Numbered from the stretch's first letter, positions 35,274 through 44,849 are shown. The stretch is DNA of 64,000 nt from Curtobacterium flaccumfaciens (GCF_013359815.1 NZ_JABMCF010000040.1:372001-436000), one strand, 5' to 3'. Program-made: numbers and translations. The notes: generated by a model not told the origin, from the letters alone.

Positions 35274-37400
35274 GTGAGCTCCGACTACTCCGCACGCCAT
35301 CTCTCCGTCCTCGAAGGGCTCGAGGCGGTCCGGAAGCGGCCGGGCATGTACATCGGCTCGACGGACTCCCGGGGCCTCATGCACTGCCTGTGGGAGATCA
35401 TCGACAACTCGGTCGACGAAGCCCTCGCGGGACACGGTGACGAGATCGGCGTCGTGCTGCACGCCGACGGCTCGGTCGAGGTCCGGGACACCGCCCGGGG
35501 CATCCCCGTCGACGTCGAACCGAAGACCGGCCTCACCGGGGTCGAGGTCGTGTTCACCAAGCTGCACGCCGGCGGGAAGTTCGGCTCGGGGTCCTACGCG
35601 GCCTCGGGTGGCCTGCACGGGGTCGGCGCCTCGGTCGTGAACGCGCTGTCGGAGCGCCTCGACGTCGAGGTCGACCGGGGCGGCAAGACGTACGCCATGT
35701 CGTTCCACCGCGGCGAGCCGGGCATCTTCGACGACAGCAAGGGCATCGGCCCGGACGCCCCGTTCGCGCCCTTCACCTCGGGCAGTGAACTGCGTGTGGT
35801 GGGCAAGGTCAAGAAGGGCGTCACCGGCTCCCGGATCCGCTACTGGGCGGACCGCCAGATCTTCACCGCCGACGCCCGGTTCAGCACCGACGACCTCGTC
35901 ACGCGGGCACGCCAGACCGCGTTCCTCGTGCCCGGCCTCGGCATCACCATCACCGACGAGCGCGCGGCGTCGATCGAGGCCGCTGCTGCCCGGGCCGAGG
36001 CGACGGGCACCACCGTGGCCGCCGGACCGGTGGTCGAGCGCTTCCGGTACGAGGGCGGGATCGGCGAGTTCGTCGAGCACCTCGCCGTCGACAGCCCTCT
36101 CACCGACGTCTGGCGCGTGCAGGGGACCGGCACCTTCACCGAGACCGTGCCGATGCTCGACGACAAGGGCCACATGGTCTCCACCTCGGTCGAGCGCGAG
36201 TGCGAGGTCGACCTGGCGCTCCGCTGGGGCAGCGGCTACGAGACCGTGTTCCGCAGCTTCGTCAACATCATCGCGACGCCGAAGGGCGGCACCCACCAGG
36301 CCGGGTTCGAGTCGGGCGTCGTCAAGGCGGTCCGTGCCCAGGTCGAGGCGAACGCCCGCAAGCTCAAGGTCGGGCAGGACAAGCTCGACAAGGACGACGT
36401 GCTCGCCGGCATGACCGCCGTGCTGACCGTGCGCCTGCCCGAGCCGCAGTTCGAGGGGCAGACGAAGGAGATCCTCGGCACCCCCGCGGTCCGCAAGATC
36501 GTCGACCAGGTCGTGTCGAAGCGCATCACCGAGATCCTCACCTCGACGCAGCGCACCGAGAAGGCACAGTCGGCCGCCCTGCTCGAGAAGGTCGTGTCCG
36601 AGATGAAGACCCGCATCTCGGCGCGGGCCCACAAGGAGACGCAGCGCCGCAAGAACGCGCTCGAGAACTCGTCGCTGCCGACGAAGCTCGCCGACTGCCG
36701 CTCGCAGGAGACCGAGGGCACGGAGCTCTTCATCGTCGAGGGGGACTCGGCCCTGGGCACCGCGAAGCTCGCCCGCAACAGCGAGTACCAGGCGCTGCTG
36801 CCGATCCGCGGCAAGATCCTCAACGTGCAGAAGGCGTCCGTGTCGGACATGCTCTCGAACGTCGAGTGCGCGTCGATCATCCAGGTCATCGGCGCCGGTT
36901 CGGGCCGTACGTTCGACATCGACCAGGCCCGCTACGGCAAGATCATCATCATGTCGGACGCCGACGTCGACGGCGCCCACATCCGCACGCTGCTGCTGAC
37001 GCTGTTCTTCCGGTACATGCGGCCGATGATCGAGCAGGGCCGGGTCTTCGCCGCCGTGCCGCCGCTGCACCGGGTCGTCGTGGTGAACCGCGGCAAGCCG
37101 AACGACACGCTGTACACGTACTCCGAACAGGAGCTGCAGACGGTGCTGAAGAAGCTCGAGAAGACGGGCAAGAAGTACCAGGAGCCGATCCAGCGGTACA
37201 AGGGCCTCGGCGAGATGGACGCCGACCAGCTGGCGGAGACCACGATGGACCGCGCGCACCGCACCCTGCGCCGGGTGAACGTGACCCATGCCGAGGGTGC
37301 CGCGAAGGTGTTCGAGCTGCTCATGGGCAACGACGTCGCGCCGCGCAAGGAGTTCATCCTGGCCGGCGAGGGCCTGGACCGCGACCGCATCGACGCGTAG
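35274..37400 (+). CDS. parE: DNA topoisomerase IV subunit B
   Basis: A 708-residue type IIA ATPase subunit. GHKL motifs: LWEIIDNSVDEALAGH (ATP/Mg Asn), DTARGIPVDVEP, and ASGGLHGVGASVVNAL. The TOPRIM domain has LFIVEGDSALGTAKLARNSE (Glu) and IIIMSDADVDGAHIRTLLLT (DxD). The C-terminal YKGLGEMDADQLAETTMD is typical. The substitution GDSALGTA for the gyrase GDSAGGSA, plus linkage to a ParC-like gene, favours topoisomerase IV over gyrase. It decatenates chromosomes after replication. It is convergent with parC, and the message is leaderless. Confidence 0.9.
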   Translation: MSSDYSARHLSVLEGLEAVRKRPGMYIGSTDSRGLMHCLWEIIDNSVDEALAGHGDEIGVVLHADGSVEVRDTARGIPVDVEPKTGLTGVEVVFTKLHAGGKFGSGSYAASGGLHGVGASVVNALSERLDVEVDRGGKTYAMSFHRGEPGIFDDSKGIGPDAPFAPFTSGSELRVVGKVKKGVTGSRIRYWADRQIFTADARFSTDDLVTRARQTAFLVPGLGITITDERAASIEAAAARAEATGTTVAAGPVVERFRYEGGIGEFVEHLAVDSPLTDVWRVQGTGTFTETVPMLDDKGHMVSTSVERECEVDLALRWGSGYETVFRSFVNIIATPKGGTHQAGFESGVVKAVRAQVEANARKLKVGQDKLDKDDVLAGMTAVLTVRLPEPQFEGQTKEILGTPAVRKIVDQVVSKRITEILTSTQRTEKAQSAALLEKVVSEMKTRISARAHKETQRRKNALENSSLPTKLADCRSQETEGTELFIVEGDSALGTAKLARNSEYQALLPIRGKILNVQKASVSDMLSNVECASIIQVIGAGSGRTFDIDQARYGKIIIMSDADVDGAHIRTLLLTLFFRYMRPMIEQGRVFAAVPPLHRVVVVNRGKPNDTLYTYSEQELQTVLKKLEKTGKKYQEPIQRYKGLGEMDADQLAETTMDRAHRTLRRVNVTHAEGAAKVFELLMGNDVAPRKEFILAGEGLDRDRIDA

Positions 37401-37428
37401 CGCGTCGCGCGTCGCGCGTCGCGCGTCG
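37401..37428. repeat. Four tandem 7-base units after parE
   Basis: CGCGTCG repeated four times immediately after the parE stop codon. Confidence 0.6.
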
Positions 37429-37467
37429 CGAAAGCGACACCGCTCGGCCGACTCACGCGGTCCATCC

Positions 37468-37520
37468 CGCGGAAGCGACAGAACCCCGCCGACAGTCGGC
37501 GGGGTTCTGTCGCTTCCGCG
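37468..37520. repeat. GCGACAGAA palindrome family, perfect copy
   Basis: 26-base arms (37468-37493 and 37495-37520) are exact complements with a single central base. The core is GGAAGCGACAGAACCCCGCC. It is related to 19490-19542. Confidence 0.8.
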
Positions 37521-37530
37521 ACGGCGGACG

Positions 37531-37562
37531 GGAGGCCCGTGGCGGGGCCGCCCCGCGCCTCC
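37531..37562. repeat. GGAGGC-family palindrome, copy 6 (degenerate)
   Basis: GGAGGCCCGTGGCGGGGCCG followed by CCCCGCGCCTCC; ends and centre pair, the middle is mismatched. It lies between convergent parE and parC. Confidence 0.65.
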
Positions 37563-37593
37563 AGGCCGGTGCGCCCTGCGTTCTCACGCGCTG

Positions 37594-37633
37594 GGCGACA
37601 CCTCATGGGTCTCGCAGGCCGTGAGGTGTCGCC
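37594..37633. terminator. Hairpin downstream of parC
   Basis: GGCGACACCTCA (37594-37605) and TGAGGTGTCGCC (37622-37633) are perfect 12-base arms with a 16-base loop, 33 bases past the parC stop. Confidence 0.55.
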
Positions 37634-37665
37634 AGGCGCGAAACGAGGCGGACACTGCCGCGCGC

Positions 37666-40152
37666 CTACGCCTCGCCGGCGGTGCCGTCGAGCGTCGCGG
37701 CGCTGCCGCCGATCGAGCCGATGACGGCCTCGAGCGGGGCACCCGACCCGTCACGCTTCGACAGCCAGTCGGGCAGGGTCCGCGCGGCGCCGTCCGTGCC
37801 GACGGCGTGCGGCGGCGCGATGCCGGCCCAGCCCACGGTGAGCCCGTCCTCGCCCTTCAGGAACGCGTGCGCCCGGACACCCTGGGTGGCGCGGCCCTTC
37901 GCCGGGAACTCCGAGAGGGCGGAGACCTTGGCGCGACCGGCGTCCGTGCCGGGCAGGGCGGTCGAGGTGGTGGACACCGTGGCGACCACGGCGTCGTCGG
38001 AGCGTGCGACCGAGCCGAACCAGATCACGGAGGCGCCGTCAGCGAGTGCCATGCCGGCCACTCCACCGGCGGGCAGCCCCTGCGCCCGGACGACGGACGC
38101 CGGGAACCGCAGCAGCTGCGCGTTCGAGCTGATGAACACGAGGTCGTCGGACTCCGGGGCCTGGGCAGCGCCGACGACCTGGTCGCCGGGCTTCAGGCCG
38201 ATGGCGACGAACTCGGGCTTGTCGGGCCATGCACCCGCCACGACGCGCTTCACCACGCCGTGTGCGGTGCCGATCGCCAGCGAGTCCGAGGACGCGCCGG
38301 ACAGGTCGACGATCGCCACGACCGTCTCGCCCTTGGTGAGCGCCAGGAAGTCGGTGACCCGGACGCCGGCGTCGAGCCGGACCGCGGCGGGCGGTACGGC
38401 GGGGACGTCGACGGGGGAGAGCCGGAGGACCCGCCCGGTCGAGGTGATCGCGCCGATCTGCCCCCGCACCGTGCTCACCACGGCGGAGCGGACGGCGTCG
38501 TGCTTCGAGCGCTTCGGCACGCGGACGATGCCGAGCTCCGACGTCGGGATGTCGACGCGGATGAGCCGTCCGGTGGTGGAGAGGAGCACGCGGCAGGGGG
38601 AGTCGGCGATCTGCAGGGACTCCGGGTCGACCGCGGCCTTCCGACCGCCCTTCACCGGGGCGTCGGCCTCGGTGAGCAGGGTGCGGCGCGGGGTCGCGAA
38701 CTTGTCGGACACCTCGGTGAGCTCGAGGGCGACCTGCGCGCGGAGCCGTTCGTCGGACGCCAGCAGTTCTTCGAGCGCGGCGATGTCCGCGAGCAGCTGG
38801 TCGCGCTCGGCCTCGAGCTCCATCCGCGAGAACTTCGTCAGGCGGCGCAGGCGCAGCTCGAGGATGTACTCGGCCTGCACCTCGGACAGGTCGAAGACGT
38901 CGCGCAGGCGGTTGCGCGCCGCCTCGGAGTCGTCGGAGGTGCGGATGACCTGGATGACCTCGTCGATGTCGAGGATCGCGATGAGCAGGCCCTCGACCAG
39001 GTGCAGCCGTTCCTTGCGTCGTGCCAGCCGGTACTGCGACCGGCGGGTGACGACGTCGAGCCGGTGCTGCACGTAGACGTCGAGCAGCTCGCGGAGCCCG
39101 AGGGTGCGCGGTGACCCGCCGACCAGCGCGACGTTGTTGATGCCGAAGCCGTCCTCGAGCGGGGTGTGCTTGTAGAGCTGCTCGAGCACGGCGGTGGGGT
39201 TGAAGCCGCTCTTGATGCCGATGACGAGCCGGAGCCCGTGGTTGCGGTCGGTCAGGTCGTTGACGTCCGAGATGCCGACGAGCTTCTTGGACTGGACGCC
39301 GTCCTTGATCTTCTCGATGACGCGTTCGGGGCCGACCAGGTACGGCAGCTCGGTGACGACGAGCCCCACCTTGCGCGGGGTGAGGTTCTCGACGCTCACC
39401 TTGGCGCGGGTGCGGAACGAACCGCGGCCGGTGGCGTAGGCGTCGCGGACCCCGGAGAGCCCGACGATGGTGCCGCCGGACGGCAGGTCGGGGCCGGGCA
39501 CGAACTCCATGAGCTCTTCGAGGCTGGCCTGCGGGTTCATGAGCAGGTGCTTCGCGGCCTCGACCACTTCGCCCAGGTTGTGCGGCGCCATGTTCGTCGC
39601 CATGCCGACCGCGATGCCGGAGGCGCCGTTGACGAGCAGGTTCGGGAACGCCGCCGGCAGCACGCCCGGCTGCATGATCTGGTTGTCGTAGTTCGGGACG
39701 AAGTCGACGACGTCCTCGCCCAGGCCCTCCGTCATCGCCATCGACGGTTCGGCGAGCCTGGCCTCGGTGTACCGGGCCGCAGCGGGGCCGTCGTCGAGCG
39801 AGCCGAAGTTGCCGTGACCGTCGACGAGCGGCACGCGCATCGTGAACGGTTGGGCCATGCGGACCAGCGCGTCGTAGATCGCGCCGTCGCCGTGCGGGTG
39901 CAGCTTGCCCATCACCTCGCCGGTGACGCGAGCGCTCTTGACGTGTCCGCGGTCGGGCCGCAGCCCCATCTCCGCCATCTGGTACAGGATGCGACGCTGC
40001 ACCGGCTTCAGGCCGTCGCGGGCGTCGGGCAGCGCCCGCGAGTAGATGACGGAGTACGCGTACTCGAGGAAGGAGCCCTGCATCTCCTCGGAGACGTCGA
40101 CGTCCTCGATGCGCTCACCGTCGGGCAGGCCGACTACGTCCGTGCGTGCCAT
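37666..40152 (-). CDS. parC: DNA topoisomerase IV subunit A
   Basis: An 828-residue type IIA cleavage/religation subunit. The breakage domain includes [40 protein letters not shown] and the catalytic Tyr128 in [11 protein letters not shown] central coiled coil ([20 protein letters not shown]) and C-terminal beta-propeller repeats follow. The quinolone region has Gly90 where enteric GyrA has Ser83. ATG 40152 has AGAAAGG upstream; upstream in-frame sequence is the antisense of the next gene. It pairs with the ParE encoded convergently. Confidence 0.92.
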   Translation of the reverse strand: MARTDVVGLPDGERIEDVDVSEEMQGSFLEYAYSVIYSRALPDARDGLKPVQRRILYQMAEMGLRPDRGHVKSARVTGEVMGKLHPHGDGAIYDALVRMAQPFTMRVPLVDGHGNFGSLDDGPAAARYTEARLAEPSMAMTEGLGEDVVDFVPNYDNQIMQPGVLPAAFPNLLVNGASGIAVGMATNMAPHNLGEVVEAAKHLLMNPQASLEELMEFVPGPDLPSGGTIVGLSGVRDAYATGRGSFRTRAKVSVENLTPRKVGLVVTELPYLVGPERVIEKIKDGVQSKKLVGISDVNDLTDRNHGLRLVIGIKSGFNPTAVLEQLYKHTPLEDGFGINNVALVGGSPRTLGLRELLDVYVQHRLDVVTRRSQYRLARRKERLHLVEGLLIAILDIDEVIQVIRTSDDSEAARNRLRDVFDLSEVQAEYILELRLRRLTKFSRMELEAERDQLLADIAALEELLASDERLRAQVALELTEVSDKFATPRRTLLTEADAPVKGGRKAAVDPESLQIADSPCRVLLSTTGRLIRVDIPTSELGIVRVPKRSKHDAVRSAVVSTVRGQIGAITSTGRVLRLSPVDVPAVPPAAVRLDAGVRVTDFLALTKGETVVAIVDLSGASSDSLAIGTAHGVVKRVVAGAWPDKPEFVAIGLKPGDQVVGAAQAPESDDLVFISSNAQLLRFPASVVRAQGLPAGGVAGMALADGASVIWFGSVARSDDAVVATVSTTSTALPGTDAGRAKVSALSEFPAKGRATQGVRAHAFLKGEDGLTVGWAGIAPPHAVGTDGAARTLPDWLSKRDGSGAPLEAVIGSIGGSAATLDGTAGEA

Positions 40153-40183
40153 GGCACCTTTCTGGAGAACCGGAGTCGTCTGG

Positions 40184-40189
40184 GAGACT
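40184..40189 (+). promoter_or_regulatory. -10 box of leaderless phosphodiesterase gene
   Basis: GAGACT, 6 bases, then ATG 40196. It deviates from TANNNT at the first base. Confidence 0.45.
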
Positions 40190-40195
40190 CGTGGG

Positions 40196-41362
40196 ATGGG
40201 AACAAGCGTACCGACGGCCCCCGTCGCCGTCGCGAACCTCGCCGACGTCTTCCCGAGTTGCCTCGTGGCGCTCGGCGCTGCGGACGACGCGTGGTTGCGG
40301 AACGACGGCCTGGAGGCCCGGATCACCCTCCGCCCCGCCCGCTCGGCGATCGTCGTGCTGGTCGACGGCCTCGGTTCCGCCGCGCTGGCGGCGCGCGCCG
40401 GGCACGCCCGCTGGTTGACCGGTGCGAAAGGCACCGGCACCGCGAAGAAGCTGCGGAGCGGGTTCCCGACGACGACGGCGGCGGCGCTGAGCACCCTGAC
40501 CACCGGCCGCTCGCCCGGCACCCACGGCGTCGTCGGGTACAGCGGCTGGAACCCGGACACCGGTGCCGTGATGAACCTGCTCGGCGGCTGGGACACCGAG
40601 GTGCCCGCCGACTGGTTCCTGACGCAGACCCTGTTCACCCGGGCCGCGGAGCTCGGGCTCGACCCGGTCGTCGTCGGGCCGGACCGGTACCGCTCGTCCG
40701 GGATGACCGCGAACGTGCTCGGCGGCGCCCGGTACGTGTCGGCGGACACCATCCCGCAGCGTGTCGACGCCGCACTGGCCGAGACCGCCACCGGTCGCTC
40801 GCTCGTCTACCTGTACGTGCCGGAGCTCGACTCGATCGGGCACAAGTACGGCTGGCAGTCCGACCGGTGGACGGCTGCCCTCGAGCTGCTCGACGGGGAA
40901 CTCGCCCGCCTCGATGCACGGACCGCCGACGACGTGGGAGTCCTGGTGACGGCGGACCACGGTGTGCTCGACGTGCCGGACCACGCGAACATCGCCATCG
41001 ACCCGCTGCTGCTCACCGACGTCGTCGGCGTCGCGGGTGACCCGCGCTGCCGGCAGCTCACCGTCGCACCCGGCACGGACGTCCGCGCCCTCGTCGGAGC
41101 GTTCCGGGCGCGCTACGGCAAGAAGGCGTCCGTCGCCAGCCGTGCCGAGGCGATCGAGGCCGGGTGGTTCGGGCAGGTGTCCGACCAGGTGGTGCCGCGC
41201 ATCGGCGACGTGCTCGTCGTGGCGCGCGGCTCGTGGGCGTTCAACGACGACCGTGCCCTGCGCGAGGACGAGACGCCGAAACGCATGATCGGCCAGCACG
41301 GGGCGATGACCGACGAGGAGACGATCGTGCCGCTCCGGCTCGCCGGCGCGTTCGCCCACTGA
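40196..41362 (+). CDS. Nucleotide pyrophosphatase/phosphodiesterase, alkaline phosphatase superfamily
   Basis: A 388-residue enzyme. Metal-site motifs: [13 protein letters not shown] (first Asp), [21 protein letters not shown] (Thr nucleophile), [20 protein letters not shown] (Asp/His) and [15 protein letters not shown] (DH pair), with a late GQHG. It has no signal peptide, so it is probably cytoplasmic. Related enzymes hydrolyse nucleotide or phosphonate esters; substrate unknown. Residues DGLEARIT are encoded by a 20-base stretch identical to an intergenic palindrome arm at 4952. Confidence 0.88.
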   Translation: MGTSVPTAPVAVANLADVFPSCLVALGAADDAWLRNDGLEARITLRPARSAIVVLVDGLGSAALAARAGHARWLTGAKGTGTAKKLRSGFPTTTAAALSTLTTGRSPGTHGVVGYSGWNPDTGAVMNLLGGWDTEVPADWFLTQTLFTRAAELGLDPVVVGPDRYRSSGMTANVLGGARYVSADTIPQRVDAALAETATGRSLVYLYVPELDSIGHKYGWQSDRWTAALELLDGELARLDARTADDVGVLVTADHGVLDVPDHANIAIDPLLLTDVVGVAGDPRCRQLTVAPGTDVRALVGAFRARYGKKASVASRAEAIEAGWFGQVSDQVVPRIGDVLVVARGSWAFNDDRALREDETPKRMIGQHGAMTDEETIVPLRLAGAFAH

Positions 41363-41392
41363 GGGCGCCAGCGCCGACCGGCGACGTGCCGA

Positions 41393-42430
41393 TCAGGCGG
41401 GGTCGTCGTCCGGGCGGGTGCCGAAGACGATCTCGTCCCAGCTCGGCATCGAGCGGCGGTTGCGCTTCTTGCGTTCGCCACGGCTCTCGGGCTCCGGCGC
41501 CGAGGCCGGACGGGCATCGGCCGACTGTGGTGCGGTGTCGTGCGCGCCGCCGTCCTCGAAGCCCTGCAGCGGGATGTCGACGACGCTGATGGAGGTACCG
41601 CGGGCGGACTCGTCGCGCTGCTCGCCGAAGGACGCTGCTTCGCGCTCACCGCGGCGACGGCGGAGCGCCTCGAGCAGGTCGGCGGTCTCGTTGCCGGGAG
41701 CACGCTCTTCCACGGCGGCCTGGCCGATGCGGGGCAGCGGTGCACGGAGCGGCGCGTGCTGGGACGGCTCGGGCTCCGCGGCCGGCTGCTCCGGCTCGTC
41801 GACGCGGAAGGCGCCGGAGTCGAAGCGGGTGCCGTCGTCGTCCTGCTGCTCGAACTCGACCGCACGCAGGCGCGGGGCGATGCCCTCGTCGTCGGTGTGC
41901 GAGAGCCGGTGCGCGTCACCGTTGTCCGGCACGAGGGTCGAGGTCTTGGGGTCGAAGTGCCACTGGGCGTCGTGCTCGACCTCGCCAGCGGTGTAGCGGA
42001 CGCGGACCTGCCAGCCGCTCTCCGGGTGCTTCCAGGAGCCCCAGGTGATCGCGGTGGCCTCGCCGGCCTCGAGCTTCGCGGTGATCGCGGGGCCGAAGGT
42101 GTCGGGGGCCTCGTCGTCGACCGGGGTGACCGGCACACGGTGCGAGGCGTCGAGGATGAAGGCACGCTCGGCGAGGACCGGGCCCTCGAAGCGGCGGACG
42201 TACTCGACGTCGACGTCGAGCGCGGCGGCCACGTCGGCGGCGTCGGCGCCACCACGGATGCGCGCCTGGACGTCCTTGGGGGAGACCCGCTTCTGCGGAC
42301 CGGCGTCGGGGTTCGCCTGGCGCACCTGGCCTGCCAGCGACGACGTGACGGGCAACCGGAACTCGGTGCCGCCGTCGGTCGCCAGGAGGAGTGCGCCGGA
42401 CTCGACTCCGATGACTCTCACGTCTTGCAT
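41393..42430 (-). CDS. sepH: Septation protein SepH (DUF3071)
   Basis: A 345-residue protein. The conserved N-terminal DUF3071 domain (about 1-170) begins MQDVRVIGVESGALLLATDG and includes RVSPKDVQARIRGGADAADV, a helix-turn-helix-like element, and WGSWKHPESGWQVRVRYTAG. The C-terminal half is disordered with DEIVFGTRPDDDP at the end, a typical SepH tail. In Streptomyces and Mycobacterium SepH promotes FtsZ filament assembly at division sites. GGAAGGCGG lies before ATG 42430. Confidence 0.9.
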   Translation of the reverse strand: MQDVRVIGVESGALLLATDGGTEFRLPVTSSLAGQVRQANPDAGPQKRVSPKDVQARIRGGADAADVAAALDVDVEYVRRFEGPVLAERAFILDASHRVPVTPVDDEAPDTFGPAITAKLEAGEATAITWGSWKHPESGWQVRVRYTAGEVEHDAQWHFDPKTSTLVPDNGDAHRLSHTDDEGIAPRLRAVEFEQQDDDGTRFDSGAFRVDEPEQPAAEPEPSQHAPLRAPLPRIGQAAVEERAPGNETADLLEALRRRRGEREAASFGEQRDESARGTSISVVDIPLQGFEDGGAHDTAPQSADARPASAPEPESRGERKKRNRRSMPSWDEIVFGTRPDDDPA

Positions 42431-42639
42431 GGTTCCGCCTTCCCAGCGTCGCGTACGGTCCTGCTGTCGTACCCCGTGAGTATGCAGGGACGACGGGCGG
42501 TTTCCGGGGAGGCGCACGGGCGTGCCGCGGACATCCGCACGGCCGATCCCGGGCGTGCGGCGCTCCGGCAACGGGTGTCGGGAATGTCCGGTTCCGGTCA
42601 TGGGTTGCACAGCCAGCACGACCCGCCGCAGCACTCGGT

Positions 42640-42668
42640 TTGCGCTCTGGCGGGGCGTGGTGCAAACT
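42640..42668 (+). promoter_or_regulatory. Promoter of the DUF4193 gene
   Basis: TTGCGC (42640-42645), 17-base spacer, CAAACT (42663-42668), about 50 bases upstream of ATG 42720. Confidence 0.4.
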
Positions 42669-42719
42669 GTCGCCGCCGATCACCCGGCGACGACCTCTCG
42701 ATACGAGAAATGGATGGGC

Positions 42720-43019
42720 ATGGCCACCGATTACGACGCCCCCCGGAAGACCGACGACAACTCTGACTCAGAGTCGATCGAGGCCCTCAAGGAGCGCGTT
42801 CCCGACAAGATGTCGGGGGTCGTCGACGATGATTCCGACAACCCCGGCAGCTTCGAACTCGCCGGGCAGGACCTCAGCGACGTCGACCTCGACGTCGTTG
42901 TGCTGCCCCCGCAGGTCGATGAGTTCACCTGCGTCGAGTGCTTCCTCGTGAAGCACCGCTCCCAGCTCGACCACGAGTCGAAGCTCGGACCGGTCTGCGC
43001 GGAGTGCGCTTCGCTGTAG
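42720..43019 (+). CDS. DUF4193 protein
   Basis: A 99-residue acidic protein: MATDYDAPRKTDDNSDSESI, then a C-terminal zinc-ribbon-like end with FTCVECFLVKHRSQLDHESK and VCAECASL (two CxxC). DUF4193 is conserved across actinobacteria between sepH and dut; its role is unknown, although the ribbon suggests nucleic acid or RNA polymerase contact. Start chosen by family N-terminus. A strong terminator follows directly. Confidence 0.9.
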   Translation: MATDYDAPRKTDDNSDSESIEALKERVPDKMSGVVDDDSDNPGSFELAGQDLSDVDLDVVVLPPQVDEFTCVECFLVKHRSQLDHESKLGPVCAECASL

Positions 43020-43033
43020 ACGCAACGATCAGC

Positions 43034-43068
43034 GAAGGCCCCGCATCCTCCAGGGATGCGGGGCCTTC
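43034..43068. terminator. Terminator between DUF4193 and DUF3093 genes
   Basis: GAAGGCCCCGCATCC and its exact complement around TCCAG, 15 bases after the stop. A degenerate GGAGGC-family copy follows at about 43081-43112. Confidence 0.8.
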
Positions 43069-43124
43069 GTCGTGTGCTGCGAGGCGGGGCCGAACCGCGC
43101 CTCCAGGCCGTGGGCAGTGGTCCG

Positions 43125-43556
43125 TCAGGACCGCAGCGCCTCGACGACCTTGCCCGGGTGCCGGACGCTGACCAGCCAGTAGGGCGTCGGGTCCGCGTCG
43201 TCGCGCACCTCGACCTTGACGACCCCGCGGACGTAGCCGCGGAAGAGGGTCCAGGCGCGGGCGTCGAGTGCCGGCCCGCGCTGCTCGGTGGCCGCTGCGC
43301 CCTCGAACGCCTCGGTCGTGCCGACGAGCGTGCGGGGGAGGTGTGCCTTGCCCGCGCGGAACTCGGTGTCGGTGACCTCGATGGTGGGTGCGAGTGCCCA
43401 CAGGAGGACCAGGACCCCGAGCTCCATCCCGATCGCCACGAGGACGCCGGCCAGGACGCTGATGGGGAGGAAGACGAGCAGGGTGGCGGGGATGACGAGC
43501 GCCGTCGCCAGGTAGAGGGCGGGCGGGGCCCAGAGTCGTTCGCGGTACAGGGTCAC
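43125..43556 (-). CDS. DUF3093 membrane protein
   Basis: A 143-residue protein with two N-terminal TM helices (about 12-30 and 34-56) and a small cytoplasmic domain containing VTDTEFRAGKAHLPRTLVG and PYWLVSVRHPGKVVEALRS. It matches DUF3093, always next to dut in actinobacteria; function unknown. GTG 43556 begins MTLYRERLWAPP. It is divergent from dut with a gap of 63 bases. Confidence 0.87.
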   Translation of the reverse strand: MTLYRERLWAPPALYLATALVIPATLLVFLPISVLAGVLVAIGMELGVLVLLWALAPTIEVTDTEFRAGKAHLPRTLVGTTEAFEGAAATEQRGPALDARAWTLFRGYVRGVVKVEVRDDADPTPYWLVSVRHPGKVVEALRS

Positions 43557-43607
43557 GGGACCATTCGATCACGAGCGAGCGAGGTCACGGAACGGTCACG
43601 GCTGCAC

Positions 43608-43613
43608 TACCCT
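43608..43613 (+). promoter_or_regulatory. -10 box of leaderless dut
   Basis: TACCCT, 6 bases, then GTG 43620. Confidence 0.65.
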
Positions 43614-43619
43614 CGTCAC

Positions 43620-44111
43620 GTGACCGAACCAGTCGACGTCCTCTGGACCGGGGAGCACGCTCCCGGCCACGCCCACCCCGGCGACGCGGGTGCCGATCTC
43701 GTCTCCACCGAGGCCTTCGTGCTGCAGCCGGGGGAGCGACACCTGGCCGCCACGGGGCTGCGCATCGCACTGCCCGAGGGGTACGCCGCGTTCGTGGTCC
43801 CACGGAGCGGCCTGGCTGCGAAGCACGGCATCACGATCGTGAACAGCCCCGGCACCGTCGACTCCGGCTACCGCGGGGAGATCAAGGTCGCCCTGCTCAA
43901 CACCGACCAGACGGAACCGTACGAGGTGCACGTCGGCGACCGCATCGCCCAGTTGATCGTGATGCCGGTGCCGCAGGTGACCTACACCCGGGTCGACGAC
44001 CTGCCGGACAGTGTCCGCGGACAGGGCGGGTTCGGCTCGTCGGGCTACGGTGACCGGAGCGACGCCGTGACCGGTGCCGCCGCAGACGCTCAGGAAGGAA
44101 CGCGCGCATGA
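43620..44111 (+). CDS. dut: dUTP diphosphatase
   Basis: A 163-residue trimeric dUTPase converting dUTP to dUMP and PPi, which prevents uracil incorporation and supplies dTMP synthesis. Motifs in order: HPGDAGADLVS (1), PRSGLAAKHGI (2), GTVDSGYRGEIKVALLN (3), RIAQLIVMP (4), and the flexible C-terminal RGQGGFGSSGYG (5). GTG start supported by a -10 box 6 bases upstream. It overlaps the next gene (ATGA) in an operon. Confidence 0.96.
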   Translation: MTEPVDVLWTGEHAPGHAHPGDAGADLVSTEAFVLQPGERHLAATGLRIALPEGYAAFVVPRSGLAAKHGITIVNSPGTVDSGYRGEIKVALLNTDQTEPYEVHVGDRIAQLIVMPVPQVTYTRVDDLPDSVRGQGGFGSSGYGDRSDAVTGAAADAQEGTRA

Positions 44112-44830
44112 AGTTCGGCCGACGCAAGCGGGACGAGGTCGAGGTGGCGGACGCCGTCGCCGACGACATCGAGGTCGCGGACACGTCCCCCGAGGTCGAC
44201 ATCGCGACGGATGCCGACGCGGACCTCGACGAGGTCGACGCGGTCGCCCCGACGGACAAGTCCGCTCCGGAGGACCGGGCCGAGAACGGCCCCCACGACG
44301 AGACCGAGGCGAACCTGGTCCGCCCCTACGTCGACCTGGGCGGGGTGAAGGTGCTCCCGCGCGAGGGCCTGCACCTGCGCCTCGAGGTCGAGGAGGGCTC
44401 CCAGCGCGTCGTCGCGGTCGGGCTCGACTACGATGAGTCCACGCTGCAGGTCCAGCCGTTCGCTGCGCCCCGGTCCACCGGCCTGTGGCACGAGATTCGC
44501 GCGCAGATCGCCGAGCAGATCGAGCGCCAGGGCGGTGTCGTGACCGAGGTCGATGGCCCGTTCGGCCCCGAGCTCCGCGCGTCCGTCCCGGTCGCCGTGG
44601 ACGGCGACGGCGGCACCGCCGGCTCCCGCCCGGCCCGCTTCGTCGGCGTCGACGGCCCGCGCTGGTTCCTGCGTGGCGTGATCGCCGGCAAGGCCGCCGA
44701 GCAGCCCGACGACGCGAGCGAGATCGAGGAGCTGTTCCGCAGCGTCGTCGTCGTGCGCGGCACGACGCCGATGCCGCCGCGCGACCTCATCCCGCTGCAC
44801 ATGCCCAAGTCGACGCAGACCGCGATCTGA
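44108..44830 (+). CDS. DUF3710 protein
   Basis: 240 residues. The acidic N-terminal 65 residues are followed by a conserved domain with GPHDETEANLVRPYVDLGGV, LRLEVEEGSQRVVAVGLDYD, and GVDGPRWFLRGVIAGKAAEQ, the typical DUF3710 core. It ends IPLHMPKSTQTAI. Conserved next to dut and DUF3159 in actinobacteria; function unknown. The ATG overlaps the dut stop, so the two are co-translated. Confidence 0.9.
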   Translation: MKFGRRKRDEVEVADAVADDIEVADTSPEVDIATDADADLDEVDAVAPTDKSAPEDRAENGPHDETEANLVRPYVDLGGVKVLPREGLHLRLEVEEGSQRVVAVGLDYDESTLQVQPFAAPRSTGLWHEIRAQIAEQIERQGGVVTEVDGPFGPELRASVPVAVDGDGGTAGSRPARFVGVDGPRWFLRGVIAGKAAEQPDDASEIEELFRSVVVVRGTTPMPPRDLIPLHMPKSTQTAI

Positions 44831-44849
44831 CCGACTGACGACCAACCCC

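Noticed and set aside
35274..37400. Gyrase subunit B instead of ParE
   Set aside because: Linked to a second GyrA-like gene, and TOPRIM motif GDSALGTA differs from gyrase; still not absolute without the rest of the genome.
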